A stretch of DNA of 22,318 nt, from contig CAXTEJ010000055.1 in the NCBI GenBank assembly GCA_964243295.1, positions 1 to 22,318 of the forward strand. The letters run 5' to 3'. The stretch comes from CAXTEJ01 sp964243295. GTDB lineage: Bacteria; Actinomycetota; Actinomycetes; Actinomycetales; Angustibacteraceae. Each line of letters opens with the position of its first letter. Positions within the stretch are counted from its first letter, which is position 1. A program made the translations under genes and the position numbers. This document shows positions 14,905 through 20,811 of the stretch, in pieces. The notes beneath the pieces are model-generated. The model was given only the letters and a program-made list of their open reading frames with translations. It had not been told where the DNA came from and did not search any database.

Positions 14905-16143
14905 ATGACCACGCAGCAACGGCCCGACGCCTCCTCAGCGACCGGCGGGACGCCGGTGTCGGTCGGCGGGCTGCTCGACGACGACGACACCTCCCGGCGC
15001 GCCGAGGCGGCCCAGGCCGCGGACGCGCAGACGGCGGTGACCGGTGAGACGGGCGCGACGATGTACCGCCCGCCGGGCGAGGGCTACGGCACGCCGGGTC
15101 GCCCGCTGAACCGGCGCTCGCCCTTCTACGTCGGCTTCGTCGGAGCCCTCGGCGTGCTCACCGCCTACGGGCTGGTGCACGCCCTCACCATGGTCACCTC
15201 GGTGCTGACCCTCTTGGTGGTGGCGCTGTTCCTGGCCCTCGGACTCGACCCGGTGGTGCAGGGCCTGCAGAACCGTGGTTTGGGGCGCGGGTCGGCGGTA
15301 GGGCTGGTGCTCGTGCTCGTCGTGGCGCTGTTCGCCGGCGTCATCGCGCTCGTGGTGCCGCCCGTCGTCCAGTCGGCCACCGCGCTGGCCGAGAACGCGC
15401 CCGACCTCACCCAGAACCTGCTGCGCAACTCGACGCTGCGCCGCCTCGACGACCAGTACGGCATCCTGACGACGGCCCAGACCGAGCTCACCAAGCGGGT
15501 GAGGGACCAGAACCTGTGGACCTCGCTGTTCGGCGGGGTCCTCGGCGCGGGCAAGGCGGTGGCGTCCGGCCTGTTGAGCGCCTTCACCGTGCTCATCCTG
15601 ACGCTGTACTTCCTGGCGTCGCTGCCGCGCGTCAAGGCCGCGGGCTACCGCATGGTGCCGCTCAGCCGCCGCCAGCGCGTGACGTTCCTGTCCGAGGAGA
15701 TCACCCGCCGCGTGGGTGGCTACTTCATCGGCCAGGTCGCCGTCGCGACGATCAACGGCGTCTGCAGCTTCATCATGATGACCATCCTCGACATCCCCTA
15801 CTCCGCCGTGCTCGCAGTGCTCGTCGGCCTGCTCGGCCTGATCCCCATGGTGGGCGCCACGATCGGCGCGGTGCTCGTGCTGATCGTCGCGCTGTTCACC
15901 TCGACGTCCGACGCGATCGTCGTGGCGATCTACTACGTCATCTACCAGCAGCTCGAGAACTACGTCATCGCCCCCCGGGTCATGAGCCGAACCGTCGCGG
16001 TGCCCGGGTCCATCACCGTCATCGCCGCCCTGGTGGGCGCCAGCCTGCTCGGCGTGCTCGGGGCGCTCATGGCGATCCCCGCGGCGGCCGGCCTGCTGCT
16101 GCTCTACCAGGAGGTGCTGCTGCCCCGGCAGCGCACGGCGTGA
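14905..16143 (+). CDS. AI-2E family transporter (PerM/TqsA-like permease)
   Basis: The 412-residue product has a ~75-residue polar, Ala/Asp/Gly-rich N-terminal tail, then the membrane pattern of the AI-2E family. Paired segments span about residues 85-150 (FYVGFVGALGVLTAYGLVHAL, LTLLVVALFLALGLDPVVQGL, VGLVLVLVVALFAGVIALVVP). A soluble helical insert follows (about 155-215), then a C-terminal cluster of four or five segments with the family-typical GLIPMVGATIGAV and YQQLENYVIAPRVM. Members have been linked to autoinducer-2 export or to ion exchange, so the name is a family label and the substrate here is unknown. It stands alone on the plus strand, 45 bp before the next gene. Confidence 0.93.
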   Translation: MTTQQRPDASSATGGTPVSVGGLLDDDDTSRRAEAAQAADAQTAVTGETGATMYRPPGEGYGTPGRPLNRRSPFYVGFVGALGVLTAYGLVHALTMVTSVLTLLVVALFLALGLDPVVQGLQNRGLGRGSAVGLVLVLVVALFAGVIALVVPPVVQSATALAENAPDLTQNLLRNSTLRRLDDQYGILTTAQTELTKRVRDQNLWTSLFGGVLGAGKAVASGLLSAFTVLILTLYFLASLPRVKAAGYRMVPLSRRQRVTFLSEEITRRVGGYFIGQVAVATINGVCSFIMMTILDIPYSAVLAVLVGLLGLIPMVGATIGAVLVLIVALFTSTSDAIVVAIYYVIYQQLENYVIAPRVMSRTVAVPGSITVIAALVGASLLGVLGALMAIPAAAGLLLLYQEVLLPRQRTA

Positions 16144-16175
16144 TCCGTGCCCGGGTCGACGTCGTCCGTCGCCCC

Positions 16176-16181
16176 TAGGCT
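16176..16181 (+). promoter_or_regulatory. Predicted -10 element of the DUF952 gene (leaderless)
   Basis: TAGGCT ends 7 nt before the ATG at 16189. It argues against an in-frame start at 16147. Confidence 0.55.
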
Positions 16182-16188
16182 GCCGGTC

Positions 16189-16593
16189 ATGCGCATCCTG
16201 CACGCCGCCCTGCCCGAGGACTGGGACGCGGCCCACGACGCCGGCAGCTACGACGTCTCGACCCGCGGGGTGAGCATCGTCGAGGTCGACTTCGTGCACG
16301 CCTCGACGGCCGCCCAGCTGCCCGGCGTCCTCGCGCGCCACTACGCCGACGTGCCCGCGGTCGAGCTGCTCGTGCTCGACGTCGACCGGCTCGAGCACGA
16401 GGGGGCGAGCGTGCAGTGGGACGCCGTCGAGGGCGTGGACGACGGACCCTACCCCCACGTCTACGGCGTCATCCCCGTGGTCGCCGTGGCCGAGGTCGTG
16501 CCCGTCGGCCGCTCGGACGACGGCAGCTGGGCCGTCCCCGACCTCTCGTCGTACGACGTGGCGACCGGCCCCTCCGGCCCACCCTCCCCGTGA
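16189..16593 (+). CDS. DUF952 domain protein
   Basis: The 134-residue product opens MRILHAALPEDWDAAHDAG and continues with FVHASTAAQLPGVLARHYAD, LLVLDVDRLE and YPHVYGVIPVVAVAEVVPV. This is the full strand and motif order of DUF952, a small cytoplasmic family with no firmly assigned activity. The conserved FVHAS and the terminal YPHVYG probably form the active-site-like pocket. The stop codon lies within the first copy of the downstream GATC-containing repeat, so the C-terminal residues (Ser/Pro/Gly-rich) border that element. The start is set by the TAGGCT hexamer 7 nt upstream. Confidence 0.87.
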   Translation: MRILHAALPEDWDAAHDAGSYDVSTRGVSIVEVDFVHASTAAQLPGVLARHYADVPAVELLVLDVDRLEHEGASVQWDAVEGVDDGPYPHVYGVIPVVAVAEVVPVGRSDDGSWAVPDLSSYDVATGPSGPPSP

Positions 16594-16613
16594 TCATGCA
16601 ATCCCGGCCCACC
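16588..16613 (+). repeat. TGATCATGCAATCCCGG element, copy 1
   Basis: ccgtgatcatgcaatcccgg followed by cccacc. The tga at 16591-16593 is the DUF952 stop. The element contains a TGATCA palindrome and recurs at 16628 and 16657. Confidence 0.9.
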
Positions 16614-16627
16614 CCGGTCTCCCCCAG

Positions 16628-16654
16628 CCGTGATCGTGCAATCCCGGCCCACCC
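16628..16654 (+). repeat. TGATCATGCAATCCCGG element, copy 2
   Basis: Same 26-bp element with one change (gatcgtg instead of gatcatg), 40 bp after copy 1. Confidence 0.9.
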
Positions 16655-16656
16655 TC

Positions 16657-16678
16657 CCGTGATCATGCAATCCCGGCT
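16657..16678 (+). repeat. TGATCATGCAATCCCGG element, copy 3
   Basis: Third copy, 29 bp after copy 2, diverging after ccggc. Irregular spacing and only three copies argue against CRISPR; an interspersed intergenic element is more likely. Confidence 0.9.
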
Positions 16679-16728
16679 CGCGTGACATCACCAGCGACGG
16701 GGGCGAGGCGCGCGTCCGCCCGCCGCAC

Positions 16729-16734
16729 TACCGT
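16729..16734 (+). promoter_or_regulatory. Predicted -10 element of the Nudix gene (leaderless)
   Basis: TACCGT ends 7 nt before the ATG at 16742 and chooses this start over a possible upstream one at 16682. Confidence 0.55.
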
Positions 16735-16741
16735 CGACGGG

Positions 16742-17176
16742 ATGGGCGCCCAGGAGATCGGCACGCACGTCTGCGGCTGGCTGCTGCTGCGACGACCGGA
16801 CGGCGCGGTGCTGCTGGCGCGGCGCAGCGGCGTGACCTACGGCGAGGGCCTGTGGGGGCTGCCCGGCGGCCACGCCGAGCGCGCCGAGTCCTGGGCGCTG
16901 GCGGCGGTTCGGGAGACGCTCGAGGAGGTGGGCGTCGTCGTCGACCCCGCCGACGTGGTGCCGCTCGGCGTCCAGCGCTACCTGGACGGCGACATGCACG
17001 GGATCGACGCGTTCTTCAGCAGCATCCGCTGGCAGGGTGAGCCGTCACCGGTCTCGGAGTGCTCCGAGGTGGCGTGGTTCGACCCGGCCGCGCTACCTGC
17101 GGACGCGCTGCCCTGGCTGGCCCGCAGCCTCGACCTGCTGCTCGTGCAGCAGGTCTGGCTCGATGAGCTGCTCTGA
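16742..17176 (+). CDS. Nudix hydrolase
   Basis: The 144-residue product carries a Nudix box in GHAERAESWALAAVRETLEEVGV: the Gly, the Glu six residues on, and R-E-x-x-E-E-x-G-V, with Thr at the usually aliphatic position. It is preceded by GLWGLPGG, the usual lead-in. RRSGVTYGEG and HGIDAFFSSIRWQGEPSP around it resemble MutT/NTP-pyrophosphatase-like members that act on nucleoside diphosphate-linked substrates, but the substrate is not predictable. It is soluble and cytoplasmic. It ends 68 bp before the convergent small Cys/His gene. Confidence 0.92.
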   Translation: MGAQEIGTHVCGWLLLRRPDGAVLLARRSGVTYGEGLWGLPGGHAERAESWALAAVRETLEEVGVVVDPADVVPLGVQRYLDGDMHGIDAFFSSIRWQGEPSPVSECSEVAWFDPAALPADALPWLARSLDLLLVQQVWLDELL

Positions 17177-17244
17177 CCCTCGCGCGGTCGGGCCGGCCCC
17201 CACGTCACCAGGGGCGGCGTCCGCGTGGGAGGGGGCGGCTTGGG

Positions 17245-17535
17245 TCACCGCCGCCGCTGACGAGCGGCCCAGCACGGCGAGTGCCAGTGCCGGCGGTCGC
17301 CCAGGGCCACGGCGTCGCTGCGCGGCCCGTCCGCCGGCCAGACCACGACGTGCGGCCTGCCCGGCAGCACCTCCTGGTCGCAGCCGGGGCAGCGGTAGGC
17401 CTTGGTGGCCGCGGCGCCGGTGACGGTGCGGACGAACCACTCGCCGTCCGGGTGAACCTCGCGGCGCTGCAGCCCACCCACCCGCGCGAGGTCGAGTGCG
17501 GGCTCGTCGCGTCGTCGGCGGTTGGGGCGGGGCAC
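17245..17535 (-). CDS. Small conserved actinobacterial Cys/His protein (often labelled ATP/GTP-binding)
   Basis: The 96-residue product begins with a basic tail (MPRPNRRRRD) and ends with the conserved core VRTVTGAAATKAYRCPGCDQEVLPG... HVVVWP... RRHWHSPCW. Cys49, Cys52, His83, His85 and Cys88 are placed to bind a zinc ion; this is inferred. I recognise the family as widespread in actinobacteria. Databases sometimes call it ATP/GTP-binding, but I see no Walker motif. The start is the GTG at 17535, with CAGACT (complement of 17542-17547) ending 6 nt before it. An in-frame GTG at 17553 is possible. It is on the same strand as the GNAT gene upstream. Confidence 0.78.
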   Translation of the reverse strand: MPRPNRRRRDEPALDLARVGGLQRREVHPDGEWFVRTVTGAAATKAYRCPGCDQEVLPGRPHVVVWPADGPRSDAVALGDRRHWHSPCWAARQRRR

Positions 17536-17585
17536 GTCCCCAGTCTGCGGCACAGGGCCGCCGGGCTGGCGGGGGCAGTGACCCG

Positions 17586-18257
17586 TCAGCGCCGACCGGG
17601 GCCAATCAGCTGCACCGAGCCGACGGGCGCGAACCCCGCCGCGAGGAACGCCCGCAGGCTGCGCGCGTTGCCCGGCGCCACCGCCGCGACGAGCGGCTCC
17701 CCCGCCGGCACCAGCCCCCGGACGTCGGCCACGAGCGCACGGCCCAGACCCCCGCCCGCCATCCCCGGGGGCAGCTCGAGGCTCACCTCGGGCAGCCCGC
17801 CGACCCCGCGCGACAGCATCACGGGCGCGTCTCCGGACGCCGGCCCGAGCACCCGCACGTCGTCCCGGACGTCGGCAGCGTGCCGCGCGCGCGGGTGGCC
17901 GGCCAGGTCGGGTCGGGGCATCAGCCGGCCGGGGCCGACGCCCGTCCCCGCCACGACGAGCAGCGCGTCGAGCACGTCGACCCACCCCTCGCCCGCGAGG
18001 TAGGTGGCGACCGCCGGGTGGTGCGCGCCGCCGTACCCGTCGACGCCGCGGCGCTCGAGCTCGGCGGTGGGGACGTCGTCCGCGACGCACAGCACGGCGT
18101 GACCGGTGAGCGCGACGACCGCCTCGAGGCCCGGTCGCCACGGCGGCACGCGCCGCCAGCTGCCGTCGACGGGCGGGAAGCGGCCGGCGAGCGCGTCGGT
18201 CAGCAGTGCGCCGACGGGGTGCAGGTCGGCCGAGGTCGCGCTCGTCACGGCCGCCAT
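17586..18257 (-). CDS. GNAT-like acetyltransferase domain protein
   Basis: The 223-residue product has its GNAT signature in the C-terminal half: PEVSLELPPGMAGGGLGRALVADV (strand plus acetyl-CoA loop), then LVAAVAPGNARSLRAFLAAGFAPVGSVQLI, the usual final helix and strand. The N-terminal ~110 residues (from LLTDALAGRFPPVDGSWRRVPPW) are less typical and resemble a degenerate or family-specific substrate domain. The acceptor is unknown. The ATG at 18257 is separated by 17 bp from the divergent kinase gene, and the two starts appear to be served by overlapping -10 elements. Confidence 0.78.
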   Translation of the reverse strand: MAAVTSATSADLHPVGALLTDALAGRFPPVDGSWRRVPPWRPGLEAVVALTGHAVLCVADDVPTAELERRGVDGYGGAHHPAVATYLAGEGWVDVLDALLVVAGTGVGPGRLMPRPDLAGHPRARHAADVRDDVRVLGPASGDAPVMLSRGVGGLPEVSLELPPGMAGGGLGRALVADVRGLVPAGEPLVAAVAPGNARSLRAFLAAGFAPVGSVQLIGPGRR

Positions 18258-18262
18258 CGTGG

Positions 18263-18269
18263 CAGCCTG
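18263..18269. promoter_or_regulatory. Overlapping divergent -10 elements (bidirectional leaderless promoter)
   Basis: On the plus strand CAGCCT (18263-18268) ends 6 nt before the ATG at 18275. On the minus strand CAGGCT (complement of 18264-18269) ends 6 nt before the ATG at 18257. The essential A2 of each hexamer pairs with the T6 of the other. The first base is C rather than T in both, so strength is uncertain. Confidence 0.5.
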
Positions 18270-18274
18270 CGGGC

Positions 18275-18949
18275 ATGGCCACGACGAGCGACGCCCGGCT
18301 GCGGCTGCTCGATGCGGTGGCGTCCGCCGTCCCGACCCGTTCGCCCGACTGCGTGCGCGTCGCGGTCGACGGGGTCGACGGCGCGGGCAAGACGCGGTTC
18401 GCCGACGAGCTCGGCGACCGGTTGCGCAAGCTCGGGCGCGATGTCGTCCGGATCGGCGCCGACGACTTCCTCAACCCCCGCGCCGTGCGGCACCGGCGTG
18501 GACGGTCGTCGCCGGAGGGCTTCGTCGCCGACTCCTACGACCTCGACGCGCTGCGGCGGCTGGTGCTCGACCCGCTGTCACCCGGCGGCGACCGCCGCTA
18601 CCGCCCGGCGTCCCACGACCTCGCCGGCGACCAGCCGCTCGACGTGCCGGCGCGCGAGGCCGCCGAGGGCGCGGTGCTGGTGATCGACGGGCTGTTCCTC
18701 CATCGCGGCGAGCTGGTCGGCACCTGGGACCTGTCCGTGTTCCTGCAGGTGCCGTTCGGGGTGTCGGTCGCCCGCATGGCAGCGCGCGACGGCAGCCCCG
18801 ACGACCCCGACCACCCAGACCTCGCGCGGTACGTCGGCGGGCAGCGGCTCTACCTCGCCGCCTGCACGCCGTGGGCGCGGGCCGACCTGGTGGTCGACAA
18901 CAGCGACCTGGACGCACCCGTGCTGCTCACCGCCGGTACGCCTGCATGA
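18275..18949 (+). CDS. Uridine kinase-like P-loop kinase
   Basis: The 224-residue product has a Walker A loop GVDGAGKT (33-40), then RIGADDFLNPRAVRHRRG, an aspartate-containing DDF motif typical of uridine/phosphoribulokinase-like enzymes. VLVIDGLFLHR and a lid-like region with ARMAARDGSPDDPDHPDLARY follow. It should phosphorylate a nucleoside or related small molecule with ATP in the cytoplasm; uridine is the usual label but specificity is not proven. The ATG at 18275 is preferred over an upstream in-frame start at 18206, which would lie inside the divergent GNAT gene. It overlaps the downstream broken membrane-protein gene as ATGA, so the two were once coupled. Confidence 0.87.
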   Translation: MATTSDARLRLLDAVASAVPTRSPDCVRVAVDGVDGAGKTRFADELGDRLRKLGRDVVRIGADDFLNPRAVRHRRGRSSPEGFVADSYDLDALRRLVLDPLSPGGDRRYRPASHDLAGDQPLDVPAREAAEGAVLVIDGLFLHRGELVGTWDLSVFLQVPFGVSVARMAARDGSPDDPDHPDLARYVGGQRLYLAACTPWARADLVVDNSDLDAPVLLTAGTPA

Positions 18950-19591
18950 GCGCCCGGCTGCCCACGTGGGGAGGGTGGCTCCTCGCCCTCGGCGCCGTGG
19001 TGGTGCTGGTGCCCGTCGCCTTCGGGGCGTTCGTGATCTGGTCGTTCTCCGGCGGGTGGGACGGCATCCGACCGCAGGCGCAGCCCGACGACCGGCAGGT
19101 GGTCCGCGCGCGGCCGGCTCCGGCGTCCGGCTCGACCGGCTGACCGCGGACGTGCTCGGTGCCACCGGGGCGACGACGACCGCGCGCGTCCGCACCGACG
19201 AGTGCCGGGAGGGCATGAACGACTAAAAGGACCACGACGGCTACACGCTGCGCTGCGAGCGCACCGACCTGGTGGTGCTCGGCGGGCCTGGCGCCGCGAT
19301 CGACCCGGTGTCGCTGAATGCGCGGTGGCGCGCGGCAGGCCTGCGACCGGCGTACGACGGCGGCGGGCTGGGCAGCGGTTGACGCAGCGGCTCCTACCGG
19401 TTCGGCGACGACGAGAGCGGTCGGTGGAGGTGCGGCTGCTGACCCCGCCGGTGCAGGGGTACGACGACCCGCTGCAGGGCGTGGGCGCGCGCGACGTCGA
19501 GGGTGACGCGGCGGCCTTCCACCTGGCCCTGGTGCAGTCACGCGCGCCCCTGCTGCTGGTGCGACCGACGGTGCGCTACTTCGGGGACTGA
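18946..19591 (+). pseudogene. Broken gene for a small membrane-anchored protein
   Basis: The ATG overlaps the kinase stop. The frame encodes an N-terminal anchor (WLLALGAVVVLVPVAFGAFVIWSF) and then SGGWDGIRPQAQPDDRQVVRAR. It shifts near 19110 into the next frame (GSGVRLDRLTADVLGATGA... TDECREGMND), hits TAA at 19224-19226, continues as KDHDGYTLRCERTDLVVLGG, and hits TGA at 19380-19382. After SYRFGDDE a two-base insertion near 19415 moves it into the frame that ends ERSVEVRLLTPPVQGYDDPL... RPTVRYFGD at 19591. Coding-like GC bias persists across all pieces. The intact protein would have been about 210 residues, one membrane helix plus an extracytoplasmic domain with two cysteines. Function unknown. 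Either recent decay or poor local sequence would explain four lesions in 650 bp. Confidence 0.75.
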
Positions 19592-19609
19592 GTGGCGCTG
19601 TGTCGTCGC

Positions 19610-19615
19610 TAGGCT
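19610..19615 (+). promoter_or_regulatory. Predicted -10 element of nucS (leaderless)
   Basis: TAGGCT ends 6 nt before the GTG at 19622 and supports that start. Confidence 0.55.
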
Positions 19616-19621
19616 GCCGGC

Positions 19622-20317
19622 GTGCGTCTGGTCATAGCTCGCTGCTCGGTCGACTACGTCGGTCGCCTGACCGCCCACCTCCCCCTCGCGACCCGGCTGC
19701 TGATGGTGAAGGCCGACGGCAGCGTGCTGGTGCACTCGGACGGCGGGTCGTACAAGCCGCTGAACTGGATGAGCCCGCCCTGCTCGCTCAGCGTCGCCGA
19801 GCCGTCCGAGCTGGAGACCGAGGCCGGAGTCACGCAGGTCTGGACGGTGCAGCAGGCCAAGGCCGACGACCGGCTGCAGGTGCTCGTGCACGAGGTGCTG
19901 CACGACAGCGAGCACGAGCTCGGGATCGACCCGGGACTGGTCAAGGACGGTGTCGAAGCCCACCTGCAGCGGCTGCTGGCCGAGCAGATCACCACGCTCG
20001 GCGACGGCTACTCGCTGGTGCGTCGCGAGCACATGACCGCCATCGGCCCGGTCGACATCCTGTGCCGGGACGGACGCGGCGGCAGCGTCGCGGTCGAGAT
20101 CAAGCGGCGCGGCGACATCGACGGCGTCGAGCAGCTCACCCGCTACCTCGAGCTGATGAACCGCGACCCCCATCTGGCGCCCGTGACCGGCGTCTTCGCC
20201 GCCCAGGAGATCAAGCCGCAGGCCCGCACCCTGGCCACCGACCGCGGCATCCGCTGCGTCACCCTCGACTACCTCGCCCTGAGCGGCATGGACGACCCGG
20301 ACGCTCGGCTGTTCTGA
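19622..20317 (+). CDS. nucS: Endonuclease NucS (EndoMS), mismatch-specific
   Basis: The 231-residue product matches actinobacterial NucS end to end. The N-terminal DNA-binding/dimerisation half reads MRLVIARCSVDYVGRL... LLMVKADGSVLVHSDGGSYKPLNWM. The C-terminal PD-(D/E)XK nuclease has Asp145 in VDILCRD, Glu159-Ile-Lys161 in VEIKRRGDID, and QLTRYLEL. NucS cuts both strands at mismatches and provides mutS/mutL-independent mismatch repair in Actinobacteria. The C-terminal ARLF resembles the terminal sliding-clamp-binding motif reported for this family. A GTG start follows TAGGCT by 6 nt, so the message is probably leaderless. It precedes a small membrane protein and the photolyase-like gene on the same strand. 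Confidence 0.96.
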   Translation: MRLVIARCSVDYVGRLTAHLPLATRLLMVKADGSVLVHSDGGSYKPLNWMSPPCSLSVAEPSELETEAGVTQVWTVQQAKADDRLQVLVHEVLHDSEHELGIDPGLVKDGVEAHLQRLLAEQITTLGDGYSLVRREHMTAIGPVDILCRDGRGGSVAVEIKRRGDIDGVEQLTRYLELMNRDPHLAPVTGVFAAQEIKPQARTLATDRGIRCVTLDYLALSGMDDPDARLF

Positions 20318-20351
20318 ACCTGCCAACACGTTCGATGTGGTCGAATCGCGC

Positions 20352-20747
20352 ATGGCCGCGCCGGAGCTCCCCGTCACGACCAGCTGCGGCCGGACGGCGG
20401 TGGGCGCGGCGACGCTGTCGGTCGAGCTGGTGTGCCTCGCGCTGAGCCCGCCGCTGCTGCTCTGGGCCGGATCGATCTGGGCGAACATCCTCGGCTACAA
20501 CGACTCGGGCGCCCTCGTCTACACCGTCATCGCCCTGGTCGTGGCCAGCCCCAGCCTGTTCCTGCTGGCCGTCGCCATCGGTCTGCGCGCCCGTGACCGC
20601 GTCACCGGGCCGGCAGGGCGACGGCGTCACGGGCGCCCGCGCAGCATGCTCGGCGCCCTGACGCGCACCGAGTGGCTCGTCGGGGCCGGCGTCCTGGCTG
20701 TCGCAACAGCGGCGTGGCTGGTCGTCCCAGGAAGCCCTTGGCACTGA
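20352..20747 (+). CDS. Small three-helix membrane protein of unknown function
   Basis: From the ATG at 20352 the product has 131 residues (136 from the in-frame GTG at 20337). Three hydrophobic segments are clear: ATLSVELVCLALSPPLLLWAG, ALVYTVIALVVASPSLFLLAVA and WLVGAGVLAVATAAWLVV, with a basic loop (RGRRRHGRPR-like) between the second and third. I recognise no family. No Shine-Dalgarno sequence or good -10 hexamer marks either start, so the N-terminus is uncertain. It begins 34 bp after nucS and ends 64 bp before the photolyase-like gene; neither neighbour suggests its job. Confidence 0.6.
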   Translation: MAAPELPVTTSCGRTAVGAATLSVELVCLALSPPLLLWAGSIWANILGYNDSGALVYTVIALVVASPSLFLLAVAIGLRARDRVTGPAGRRRHGRPRSMLGALTRTEWLVGAGVLAVATAAWLVVPGSPWH

Positions 20748-20811
20748 GCCGACCGGCACGTGAACCGGGGCAGCGGACGCCTGGTCGCACCTGGTCGGGC
20801 AACCTTGGCCA

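Noticed and set aside
13002..14990. 662-residue minus-strand open frame
   Set aside because: It overlaps thiolase, epimerase and meaB in another frame and has shadow-type composition.
16588..16678. Possible CRISPR array
   Set aside because: Only three copies, unequal spacing (40 and 29 bp), spacers too short and no cas genes.
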